DNA from: Thiobacillus sp. 0-1251
Lineage (GTDB): Bacteria; Pseudomonadota; Gammaproteobacteria; Burkholderiales; Thiobacillaceae
NCBI GenBank assembly: GCA_001899305.1
Contig: MKWL01000011.1
Coordinates: 186,001-250,000, forward strand
Direction of reading: 5' to 3'
Length of the DNA stretch: 64,000 nucleotides
The notes under the pieces were generated by a model, which was given only the letters and a program-made list of their open reading frames with translations, was not told where the DNA came from and did no database searches. Positions 26,531 through 33,376 of the stretch are shown here, one piece after another. Within the stretch, counting starts at the first letter, position 1. Each line of letters starts with the position of its first letter. The position numbers and the translations under genes are program-made.

Positions 26531-27367
26531 TTATTTCCTGAAAACCGATGACTTGAGCGGTAGACCATTGCTGAGATACGAATGGAAATACTCCAGATTG
26601 TTGTACTCTTCTCCACCGATCTCCATGGGCACCGCACGCACCAGCTGATTACATGCCGAGTAGCGCCGCTGCAGTGTGAACAAAGTGTAATCTCCACCTC
26701 GGAAGGCCGGCCAGTGCGTAGCCTGTCCCGGTAACATCGAGAGATATTCGGTACGCAGGATTTCACCGACATGATCTACGTGGCAGCTGGCGCAGGAAAA
26801 ATTGAGCTGGCCGCGACGCTGATAGAAGAAGCGGCGACCAGACTCGAAAGCCGCCAGGGCGCCACCGCCCTTCACCTTGATGTTCATGAGCATGCCATCC
26901 GATAAAGTCCGGGCATAAGCGGTAAGCAGGCCCATGGTATTCATGTCAGCTTGCTTGTAGGGCGCTTCGCCATTATTGGTACGACACTGGTTGAGCGCCA
27001 TTTCGAAGGTGACCACTTTTTTCATGGTTTCATCGTAGTAAGGGTAATTGCCGACTACATTCTTGCCACCTCCGGGAAAGCAATCGGCATACCGCTTGCC
27101 GTTGTTGAACTGGGTCTCCCACAACTGGCGGCCCTTGTCGATCTCGGACTCGAACGGCGGGAACGCCATCATGTTTTCATATTGCGCCTTGGCATCCGCG
27201 CTGAAGGCCAGCGCACCATGCACGTAGTCTTCGAATTTGATATCGGGGTATTTTTGCTGCACCGCCTGCACGCGGTTCAGCCGCTCCTGTTCCGGGGAGA
27301 CGGACAGCGCTTCGGTACTGAAAGCCAGCATGCCCAGACAGGACAGCATCCATGTTGCTCGTTTCAT
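26531..27367 (-). CDS. soxA: SoxA, c-type cytochrome of the SoxXA complex
   Basis: The periplasmic catalytic subunit that links a sulfur substrate to a carrier thiol. The 278-aa protein has a signal peptide (CLGMLAFSTEALS). The C-terminal heme is bound at C192-x-x-C195-H196 (SCASCH). The active-site Cys ligand is C239 in SACNQLVRAVP, the persulfide-forming cysteine in SoxA. The N-terminal domain has single Cys C96 and C128, which in monoheme SoxA form a disulfide where diheme forms carry a second CxxCH. So this is a monoheme type. It lies next to soxX without the rest of a sox operon in the window. Confidence 0.93.
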   Translation of the reverse strand: MKRATWMLSCLGMLAFSTEALSVSPEQERLNRVQAVQQKYPDIKFEDYVHGALAFSADAKAQYENMMAFPPFESEIDKGRQLWETQFNNGKRYADCFPGGGKNVVGNYPYYDETMKKVVTFEMALNQCRTNNGEAPYKQADMNTMGLLTAYARTLSDGMLMNIKVKGGGALAAFESGRRFFYQRRGQLNFSCASCHVDHVGEILRTEYLSMLPGQATHWPAFRGGDYTLFTLQRRYSACNQLVRAVPMEIGGEEYNNLEYFHSYLSNGLPLKSSVFRK

Positions 27368-27406
27368 GTTTCTTTTCTCTTTTAAAATCAGATGGCGGCC
27401 GGGCAT

Positions 27407-27781
27407 TCACAGCCCATAAACGTAATCCACGACTTTGTTGATCTCCGCGTCGGTCAAGATCCTGTTCTTGCCGAATGGCGGCATGGCCGTGTCGGGGTTG
27501 GCGCGCGTAGCGTCCCAGATCTGTGCGTACAGATCTTTCCGATTCGGGAAACGTGCAGCCATGCCTATCAGCGGCGGGGCGATGTTGGTGTTGGTCACCG
27601 CTTTAGGCTCTCCGGGCATGGCATGACATGCCAGACAATTTCCCTTGCGGTTATCGAAAGCCAGTTCCTGCCCGGTTGGTTCCGGCTTGGATGCCTCCGC
27701 GGCCTGCGCAGAGGGGATGAATGTGGCAGTGAGCAGAAGGCTCAGGCTAGCTGCCGTGACGATTGCAATTTGTTTCTCCAT
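27407..27781 (-). CDS. soxX: SoxX, monoheme c-type cytochrome
   Basis: The electron-carrying partner of SoxA. The 124-aa protein (from the chosen ATG) has a signal peptide ending at SAQAAEA. Its heme is bound at C49-x-x-C52-H53 (NCLACH), and the distal ligand is Met100 in TAMPPFGKNRILTD, the characteristic SoxX segment. An ATG eleven codons upstream would give a longer signal sequence. It is followed 39 bp later by soxA and preceded by the pentapeptide gene in the same operon. Confidence 0.93.
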   Translation of the reverse strand: MEKQIAIVTAASLSLLLTATFIPSAQAAEASKPEPTGQELAFDNRKGNCLACHAMPGEPKAVTNTNIAPPLIGMAARFPNRKDLYAQIWDATRANPDTAMPPFGKNRILTDAEINKVVDYVYGL

Positions 27782-27908
27782 CAGTCTTGCCCTGTCAGTT
27801 TTAATTAACGCCATAAAATTACGAACATTTTCTTCTCCCCCCGTACCGCGTGAGAAGAAACGGGAATAGATCCTGCCGGGGCGTAGCACCCTCGCCCGCG
27901 AAATGCGA

Positions 27909-28613
27909 CTACCGCATGGCGCCGGGCTTTTCTCCGCTTTCACTCAAGGTATGCATATCGCAGGGGCCGGGCTTCAAATCAGGACAGGTCGTCGTGACAT
28001 CGGTCGCCACCCCATTGACGTCGGCATGACTGAAATCGGCCTCATGCAAATTTGCGCCCATAAAATTCACATCGGTCAGATCGGCGAATAGGAAGCGGGA
28101 CTCGTACAAATCTGTCCGGCTCAGATTCGCACCGGTCAGGATGGCCCCTTCCATATTGGAATATTCCAGCTTGGCCTCGGAGAAATCGGCACGAGCCAGA
28201 TTGGCCATGTTTAGATTGGCGCGGCTCGATATCACTCGTTTCAGGTCGACGCCTTTCATATCCGCACCGCTCAGATTGGCCCCGCCGATGACCGCACCGC
28301 TCAGGTTGGCCTCAGTCAGTTTGGCTTGATAGAGCGTGGCGCCGATCAGATACGAACCGGCAAGATTGGCCCGGGACAGATCTGCGTGGGACAAATCAGC
28401 CCCCATGAGATTGAGACCAGCCAGATCAACCCCGGCCAGATCGCATTTCACGCAGGCATTGGTCGCAAGCAGTTGATCGCGGTTGCCCCTATGCTGCATG
28501 GGTGTTTGGGCAAAGGCCACGTGCACCATCCCCGCGCCTGCCACCAGGAATGCAATGCCTGTGATCAGGCCGGCCCGACAGAAGCGGGAATACCCGGGAT
28601 GTGTCATCCGCAT
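27909..28613 (-). CDS. Exported pentapeptide-repeat protein
   Basis: About 234 aa. An N-terminal hydrophobic signal (LITGIAFLVAGAGMVHVAFA) precedes roughly 25 tandem A(D/N)LXX repeats (for example GADLSHADLSRANLAG), which form a right-handed quadrilateral beta helix. The repeats start after a Cys pair (CVKCDL) and end before a short tail with two more Cys (TCPDLKPGPCD), which could make end-capping disulfides. An AGGAGAG site sits just before the chosen ATG. Export to the periplasm is unusual for this family, which is often cytoplasmic. It lies between the HSN-type protein and soxX. Function is unknown; scaffolding of the oxidase system is a guess. Confidence 0.85.
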   Translation of the reverse strand: MRMTHPGYSRFCRAGLITGIAFLVAGAGMVHVAFAQTPMQHRGNRDQLLATNACVKCDLAGVDLAGLNLMGADLSHADLSRANLAGSYLIGATLYQAKLTEANLSGAVIGGANLSGADMKGVDLKRVISSRANLNMANLARADFSEAKLEYSNMEGAILTGANLSRTDLYESRFLFADLTDVNFMGANLHEADFSHADVNGVATDVTTTCPDLKPGPCDMHTLSESGEKPGAMR

Positions 28614-28713
28614 GTCTGCTCTCCTCTCCGGCACTAGCCGCCGATACCTGCCAGTGCCGGTAAGCACAGACCGTCATGCAGTTGCAGATACATCATGATT
28701 CCAGAACCGCGGC

Positions 28714-29181
28714 TCAATGCTTTCCCGCGTGATCCGCCTTCATGTCGCCCAGCAGATAACGAATTTGCAAAGGCTTCTGCCCCTTCATGGTCACGGTCAG
28801 GAGGATCCTGGTACCGGCAACAAGCCTGATCCGGGAATCTTTTCCAACCAGTTCGTTGGCGCCGGCCGGATTCAATTTCACCGTCATGGCTTGCGTGCCC
28901 GCGATGAAACGCAGGCTGGCGCTCGCGCCCTGGGTCGATTGGGGCGTATCGCCATGGTCGGTGACCCATACCTGGGCCTCGCCGTCCTTCACCACCAATT
29001 CGAAGTGGTACATCTCCGCCATGCGTAGCAAACCGCCGTGGTCGCCCTTGATGGTGGCCAGATATTCGTTACTGTGCGCCAGTGCCGCAGTCGGCAGGCC
29101 CAACGCAGATAACAGCCCCAGGCAGGCAATCCAGCGCCTTGCCGAGGCAAATGTATTCACGATTGTTCTTTGAATATTCAT
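28714..29181 (-). CDS. Small periplasmic beta-rich protein, metal-locus family
   Basis: 155 aa with a signal peptide ending at PTAALAHSNEYL. The mature part is a short beta-sandwich-like sequence with His at its very start, an HGG motif (KGDHGGLLRMAEMYHFELV), the VTDHGDT loop, and a C-terminal KADHAGKH tail. I have seen similar unnamed proteins beside copper and heavy-metal efflux genes. A copper-binding or chaperone role, analogous to CopC, is plausible. It directly follows the beta-propeller enzyme gene. No enzymatic motif is seen. Confidence 0.7.
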   Translation of the reverse strand: MNIQRTIVNTFASARRWIACLGLLSALGLPTAALAHSNEYLATIKGDHGGLLRMAEMYHFELVVKDGEAQVWVTDHGDTPQSTQGASASLRFIAGTQAMTVKLNPAGANELVGKDSRIRLVAGTRILLTVTMKGQKPLQIRYLLGDMKADHAGKH

Positions 29182-29265
29182 GCTCGTCTTTCAGTTCTTT
29201 GATAATCTTTTCATCGGATACCCCGTCGACGGCGATGCCGCCGACGGAGAGAACGAAACGTTCCG

Positions 29266-30732
29266 TTACACCGAAGTACTGCGCGAGAACTTCATGCCTT
29301 CCCAGCTTTCCGGTACCACGACGTGGTCGTGCATGCCACCGGGAACGGCAATACGGGCTTCGATCTTGTCGGTCTCGACGTTAAGAATCACCAAGCCGGA
29401 CTGTCCGCCCTGGTTGCCGCTGTACACCGTAGTCATGTATTTGCCGTCAACCGAGCAGTCGCAGGTGTGGGGATCCGGGCCGGTATCCCACTTCGCGGTC
29501 ACCTTCCAGGTTTTGGTATCCACCTTGCAGATGTAGCCATTGTTCGGCTTGCGCGCCCACATGGTGAAGTAGGCAAAACGCGAATCCGGTACGTTGCCCA
29601 TATGCAGCGGCAGATATTTGTCGCCGAACCCTTCGACGAAGGCTTCCTTCTTCCATTTGAGCGGATTCTCATCGGTCGAACGGTAGATCGCGATGTTGTT
29701 CTGCAGCACGTTGTTACATGCACAGAAGTATTCGCCGCTCGTAATGAAGCCAGCCTCGTGCAAAGGCGTAAGCACAGACGGCACGGAGAAGGTCCAGGTG
29801 AAACCCTGTTGCCGGGTCAGCGGGAAATTGTCAGGCGCGCCCTTGGCGGTGGAAAGCAGCGCAACCACTTCCCAGGTGCGCGTATCGACGATCGCGCAGC
29901 AACCGAGGCGGCGAATCAGGATCGCCCCAAACGGCAGGGTCGGATGCCAGGTAAAGGCATCCACGAAGACCGCAGTCGGGTCGGCCGGCATCAACTCTTC
30001 GCCCAGCATCGCCTCGTGGGTCGTCTTCATGCCTTTGCGGCCCACGTAGTCGAACTTGCCGGTGGTGGCATCGGGGAAGATATGGCTGATGTGAAGCTGT
30101 CGCTTGACGGGATCGTAATCGGCACGGAAGGCCTTGACGATTTTCGGGTTGTCATCGATGGTGGTGATCAGCACCATGTCCTTCTGGCCATCCGCAAACG
30201 CGACATACTTGTTGGCGTTTTCGCCCACACCGATGGACACGTGCACCCCCAGCGACATACCCGTGGTCACGCCGATGTCGTTGACCACTTCGATGTGGTT
30301 TTGCTTGCCGCTACCGTCGTAGCGCATCTTGAACATCTTGAAATCGCCACGATCGCGCCATTCGGGGGAGTTCTCGTTGACATAAGGCGTCCCGGGCGGC
30401 TGCATGGTCTGGTAAAAGTCGAATCCCTTGTAAGGATCGGCCGAGGGCATGGCCGCGATGTGGTGCGGGATGGGCATGTTGACGCCCGCCAGGCCGTAGT
30501 TGTACCAAGCCAGGGTTTCCGGTACGGCGAGGTCAAGCGCCTGCACGTAGCCGCCGTACTTGCTCGGCAGCAGCACGACGTTACGATCGAATTTCTTGAA
30601 AAAATCGGCCTGCGCTTCGTTGAGCGGATCGTGGCGAGCCGCCAAGGCGCTCCCCGAACCCAAAACACCTGCTGCCCCGGCCATGCCGGCAGCGAGCGAA
30701 CCTTGTATGAACTGCCTTCTGGAAATACTCAT
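29266..30732 (-). CDS. Tat-exported beta-propeller copper oxidoreductase, thiocyanate dehydrogenase/NosZ-like
   Basis: 488 aa. The twin-arginine signal SRRQFIQGSLAAGMAGAAG and the AARHDP site imply export of a folded, metal-loaded protein. The rest has repeated beta blades like the NosZ propeller but no C-terminal CuA domain, so it is not a nitrous oxide reductase. Candidate copper ligands and catalytic residues recur at loop positions: K58, H90/H91, H164, H263, H325, H377, H422 and H468. From memory, thiocyanate dehydrogenase uses Lys103, His135, His381, His437, His482 and His528; the spacings 45 and 46 between its last three match H377, H422 and H468 exactly, and Lys-to-His 32 matches K58-H90. 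The predicted reaction is periplasmic oxidation of thiocyanate to cyanate and sulfur, but this is an inference. AAGGAG precedes the ATG. Confidence 0.68.
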   Translation of the reverse strand: MSISRRQFIQGSLAAGMAGAAGVLGSGSALAARHDPLNEAQADFFKKFDRNVVLLPSKYGGYVQALDLAVPETLAWYNYGLAGVNMPIPHHIAAMPSADPYKGFDFYQTMQPPGTPYVNENSPEWRDRGDFKMFKMRYDGSGKQNHIEVVNDIGVTTGMSLGVHVSIGVGENANKYVAFADGQKDMVLITTIDDNPKIVKAFRADYDPVKRQLHISHIFPDATTGKFDYVGRKGMKTTHEAMLGEELMPADPTAVFVDAFTWHPTLPFGAILIRRLGCCAIVDTRTWEVVALLSTAKGAPDNFPLTRQQGFTWTFSVPSVLTPLHEAGFITSGEYFCACNNVLQNNIAIYRSTDENPLKWKKEAFVEGFGDKYLPLHMGNVPDSRFAYFTMWARKPNNGYICKVDTKTWKVTAKWDTGPDPHTCDCSVDGKYMTTVYSGNQGGQSGLVILNVETDKIEARIAVPGGMHDHVVVPESWEGMKFSRSTSV

Positions 30733-30783
30733 TAATTTAACTCCTTGCGTTGTATTGCTTTATGCAGACGCCCTAGCGTCGAT

Positions 30784-31437
30784 TCAGATGTCGCCTTTCT
30801 TCCAGTCCTGCGGGCCGACGAAGACCTTTTCGATCGTGCCGTTGGCCGACAACAGGAAGCTGGTCGGCAAGCCGCGAATCCCCAGACGCGTAGAAACGCC
30901 TTTAGGGCTCAACACATCGTTGGGCGCCACATACATATCCCGCTTCAAGTTATGCTCCTTCTTGATCAGGCGCATGGTTGCCGCCGTGGAAGGAATCGCC
31001 TGCGTCGGGCCGCCCATCAGGTGCGTGCCCATCGTGTCCGCATTGATAAAGACGACGTTCGCGCCGCGTCCATATTTGTCCACGAATACCTCGGTCTTTT
31101 TCAGCTGTTCAACCGAAACCGGCACCGCAGAGATGAAAAACACCACCAGCGTCCGTTTGCCTGCCACCAGACTGCCGAGATCGGCCTTTTTTGCATTGGA
31201 GTCATAAATCTCGATATCAGTCGGCATTTTTGTGCCGACCGCCATCGGTTTGATGAACACTTCACCCCCCACCTGCTCGGCAGATGGGAAGGTTCCATCC
31301 TTACCATCCGCCAACACCACGCTAACGGGTATTGCAAGCAGCCCCAACGCGAAAAGAGCTGGCCCCGCCGTGCAAAGTGCAGAAACGACGCGTCGCTTCC
31401 CCAGCCCACCTGATACCGTTGTTGCCTTAGATTTCAT
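30784..31437 (-). CDS. Exported thioredoxin-fold protein lacking redox cysteines
   Basis: 217 aa with a membrane or signal segment (residues 20-43). The mature part follows a TlpA/AhpC/SCO-like thioredoxin fold: a strand LVVFFIS (97-103), the normal active-site position, and the cis-Pro segment GLPTSFLL (cis-Pro 191). Where CxxC should stand there is AVPVSV, and the only Cys in the protein is in the signal region. It therefore cannot do thiol-disulfide exchange. It might be a structural chaperone or a copper-site assembly factor that uses His/Met. It is the first gene of the operon, with AGGAGA before the ATG. Confidence 0.75.
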   Translation of the reverse strand: MKSKATTVSGGLGKRRVVSALCTAGPALFALGLLAIPVSVVLADGKDGTFPSAEQVGGEVFIKPMAVGTKMPTDIEIYDSNAKKADLGSLVAGKRTLVVFFISAVPVSVEQLKKTEVFVDKYGRGANVVFINADTMGTHLMGGPTQAIPSTAATMRLIKKEHNLKRDMYVAPNDVLSPKGVSTRLGIRGLPTSFLLSANGTIEKVFVGPQDWKKGDI

Positions 31438-31593
31438 CTGTAAATTCTCCTGTTGTTAAACCTTGTCGCACACCGACCTGAAATCAGAACCGGATGGCAC
31501 ACAACCGAACTGCCATCTAGAGATCTGGCGGCCAAACCACTCTCCAGAAAGCCCGCCCAACAAAGCTGCGACACCTTGTCGCGGTTGGTCTCT

Positions 31594-31609
31594 AGCACTT
31601 CCCATGCCA
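31594..31609 (-). promoter_or_regulatory. Putative sigma54 (-24/-12) promoter of the propeller/SoxXA operon
   Basis: Read on the minus strand it is TGGCATGGGAAGTGCT, with GG at -24 and GC at -12 at the required 12-bp offset. Mismatches to TGGCACG-N4-TTGCW are at two positions only. Transcription would start near 31582, about 145 bp before the first gene. Confidence 0.65.
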
Positions 31610-31672
31610 ATTTAATTTATTATTTATTTTCAACAGGTTGAACACACGCCACCCCACTTTGTTTCAGTGAAT

Positions 31673-31687
31673 GTTTCACGTTGAAAA
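31673..31687 (-). promoter_or_regulatory. Candidate upstream activator site (dyad GTTTCA-N3-TGAAA)
   Basis: The plus-strand sequence GTTTCACGTTGAAAA is a 15-bp imperfect palindrome whose nearest edge is 64 bp from the -24 box. A similar site stands at the same distance before the efflux-operon promoter. It suggests binding by the sigma54 response regulator of this locus. Confidence 0.55.
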
Positions 31688-31723
31688 AACTCGTCCGACC
31701 TGCGCAATCCCACATCACCCACG

Positions 31724-31753
31724 CAAAAAAACCGGTAGCGCAGGGCTACCGGT
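31724..31753 (-). terminator. Rho-independent terminator
   Basis: Perfect 9-bp stem (ACCGGTAGC / GCTACCGGT) with a 5-nt loop, followed on the minus strand by seven T. It would stop transcription coming from sodC before the propeller-operon promoter. Confidence 0.8.
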
Positions 31754-31990
31754 AAAGGAGGAGGAAATTGAGCGATTAGATGAGGCCAGACTTTCATCCA
31801 CGGCTTAAGCAGCCATTGAATGGAAATGCAGAAAGCCTGGAATCAGCGCATCGTCAGTCTCTCTCTGGCGATCGTTGCGGGCTGAGCGCCCTCAAATGAA
31901 TTGCGCTATATAGGGAAGGAATCGCTTGGATCGATCACGGGCAACCCCACAGACCGGAACAGACGAAACACTCACGAAGTGGCCGGACGC

Positions 31991-32605
31991 TTACATGCGC
32001 ATATCGTTGTCCTGCTCGATTACACCACAGGCCACACGCGCACCGGAATTGCCGGCCGGATCGGAAAAATCGTCTTCTTTGGCGTGAATGACGATCGCGC
32101 GATTGACAATGGAATTGAGGCCGATCAACGCCAGACTCACACCCGGCACGTCCACGCTCACGTTGGCGACGCCGTTCCGATCCGCTTCAATATTGCCGAG
32201 GTCGCCCAGATGATGTGCCTCGCCGGAGGGCGCGCCGTGGACCCCGCCAGAAGGCGCGAAATGACCGCCTGCACTCATTCCATCCGGTGAATCACAATTG
32301 CCGTTCACATGAATATGGAAACCGTGTTTGCCCGGCGTCAGGCCCGCCACGCTTCCTTTGATCAGCACGTTACTGTTGTCATGTTGAACCAGATGCAGCG
32401 TGCCATTCACTTGACTGCCTGAAATGGCCACCAGTTCTGCCGTCGCATTCGAGCCTCCATGATTGTGATCCATGGGAGACGCCACATGATGGCCATGGTG
32501 GGAATGCTCTGCCGCACCAGCCTGCCCTATCGCCCCAAGCAGCGCGGCAACGGCGATCCGACGCATATAACGGGTTTCAAGTCTCCCGTTCCATCTGTCC
32601 TTCAT
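31991..32605 (-). CDS. sodC: Cu/Zn superoxide dismutase
   Basis: Periplasmic dismutation of superoxide. About 204 aa with a signal peptide (IAVAALLGAIGQAGAAEH) and then a His-rich stretch (HSHHGHHVASPMDHNHGG) that may capture metal, as in some bacterial SodC proteins. Metal ligands are in GFHIHVNGNCDS, GGHFAPSG, and AIVIHAKEDD. The structural Cys pair is in GNCDS and RVACGVIEQ. A second ATG downstream (RRIAVAAL) is also possible; an AAGGAG site favours the upstream ATG. It lies between the DUF302 gene and the propeller operon and is likely part of the copper-related response. Confidence 0.95.
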   Translation of the reverse strand: MKDRWNGRLETRYMRRIAVAALLGAIGQAGAAEHSHHGHHVASPMDHNHGGSNATAELVAISGSQVNGTLHLVQHDNSNVLIKGSVAGLTPGKHGFHIHVNGNCDSPDGMSAGGHFAPSGGVHGAPSGEAHHLGDLGNIEADRNGVANVSVDVPGVSLALIGLNSIVNRAIVIHAKEDDFSDPAGNSGARVACGVIEQDNDMRM

Positions 32606-32739
32606 CAAATACTCCTTGTCATCGAATTGAGTGTATCCAGGGCACCTGTTCGTGCACTGCAGGAGGCGCAGGCCATTTCCGTTCCCGCCCTCAGCAGCTT
32701 GCTACGTATGGATTTGAACGATGCGCCGAGCGGGTTCGT

Positions 32740-32754
32740 TCCATTGTGAAACGA
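32740..32754 (-). promoter_or_regulatory. Third copy of the GTTTCA-type dyad
   Basis: On the minus strand GTTTCACAATGGAAC resembles the two activator-site candidates of the locus. It lies between the DUF302 gene and sodC. About 65 bp downstream on the minus strand is TGGCCTG, a -24-like element, but no GC falls at the required -12 offset, so a functional sigma54 promoter is doubtful. The site also lies inside a weak hairpin. Confidence 0.35.
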
Positions 32755-32767
32755 GCCCGTCCGGCCA

Positions 32768-33289
32768 TCAGAACCCACCACTGGCCAAGCTATCCAGAAT
32801 GGCGCGCAAGTCATCATCAAACTGCTTGAGGGTTGCCCTGCCTTCGTCTGTCAGATTCTTGTCGTTGGCAAGCAAGCTCAAAATATGGGCCGGACGCTGC
32901 ATCATGACCGTGGTCTTGCCGTCATGCTCGATGAGCGCCAACCGGCATGGCGCAAACATCTCGAAGTTGGGCACATGATGGGTGACGGTGTAGGCCTTGG
33001 TCAGATTGCAGAACTCGATGAGCTGAAGCGGCGGCGCATCGATCCCGCGCCCCTGCAGGCCTTCCTGCACATTGAGCACGTTGATGATGGCGTAATTCCT
33101 GGCTTCGAGTTGCGAGATCAGCATATCGCGCACGGCCGCAATTTTGTCTGCCACGGTCACTTCGAACTTGAGCTCGGTTGCCACTACATGGGGTTCATCG
33201 GCCATGGCCGATGTCGCTGGAAAGATCGTCAGCAAGCCCAGTAAAAATAGCGTGCGACTGTTGCGTTTAACGCGGGAAAAAAACTTCAT
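32768..33289 (-). CDS. Exported DUF302 protein
   Basis: 174 aa starting at the ATG before KFFSRVKRNS, with GGAGAG upstream. A signal peptide (LFLLGLLTIFPATSAMA) is followed by a DUF302 domain (about residues 40-145): the N-terminal strand-helix motif TVADKIAAVRDML and the segments FCNLTKAYTVTH and FAPCRLALIEHDGKTTV. Two Cys in the mature part are conserved-looking. DUF302 proteins are small periplasmic or cytoplasmic proteins of unknown function common in sulfur and metal metabolism loci. It has its own sigma54 promoter and neighbours the regulator gene. Confidence 0.85.
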   Translation of the reverse strand: MKFFSRVKRNSRTLFLLGLLTIFPATSAMADEPHVVATELKFEVTVADKIAAVRDMLISQLEARNYAIINVLNVQEGLQGRGIDAPPLQLIEFCNLTKAYTVTHHVPNFEMFAPCRLALIEHDGKTTVMMQRPAHILSLLANDKNLTDEGRATLKQFDDDLRAILDSLASGGF

Positions 33290-33346
33290 CACCTTCTCTC
33301 CTGTTTGTTTCAAACAACAGGCCGTGAATCGGCCCTGCCGAACTTG

Positions 33347-33362
33347 AGCAAACAGCATGCCA
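33347..33362 (-). promoter_or_regulatory. Putative sigma54 promoter of the DUF302 gene
   Basis: The minus strand reads TGGCATGCTGTTTGCT, which matches the -24/-12 consensus except at one position, with correct GG-GC spacing. It sits in the gap between the response regulator end and the DUF302 start, giving a leader of about 45 nt. sodC may be transcribed from it too. Confidence 0.75.
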
Positions 33363-33376
33363 GACGATGCGGGACA

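Larger units (their letters stand above)
31438..31990. other. Regulatory region between the sodC end and the propeller operon
   Basis: No gene is recognised. It holds a sigma54-type promoter, a dyad motif upstream of it, and a terminator-like hairpin, all listed separately. A perfect 15-bp inverted repeat (GCGACA, 3 nt, TGTCGC) lies at 31568-31582 near the expected transcription start. Nothing is seen in 31755-31990 beyond a 39-codon frame of doubtful meaning at 31780. Confidence 0.6.

Noticed and set aside
29266-30732. Annotation as nitrous oxide reductase or SBP56/methanethiol oxidase
   Set aside because: No CuA-binding C-terminal domain, so not NosZ. Landmarks of SBP56 are not seen.
29323-30735. 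Long plus-strand open frame opposite the propeller gene
   Set aside because: It is the antisense shadow of a gene with a clear Tat signal and AAGGAG site. Its predicted protein has no domain and a composition typical of reversed coding sequence.
31780-31899. 39-codon plus-strand frame after an AGGAGG-like stretch
   Set aside because: The ribosome-binding-like sequence is too far from the ATG and the peptide resembles nothing known.
32671-32675. Sigma54 promoter for sodC downstream of the third dyad
   Set aside because: The TGGC element is present at the right distance but the GC of the -12 box is two bases off, which such promoters seldom tolerate.
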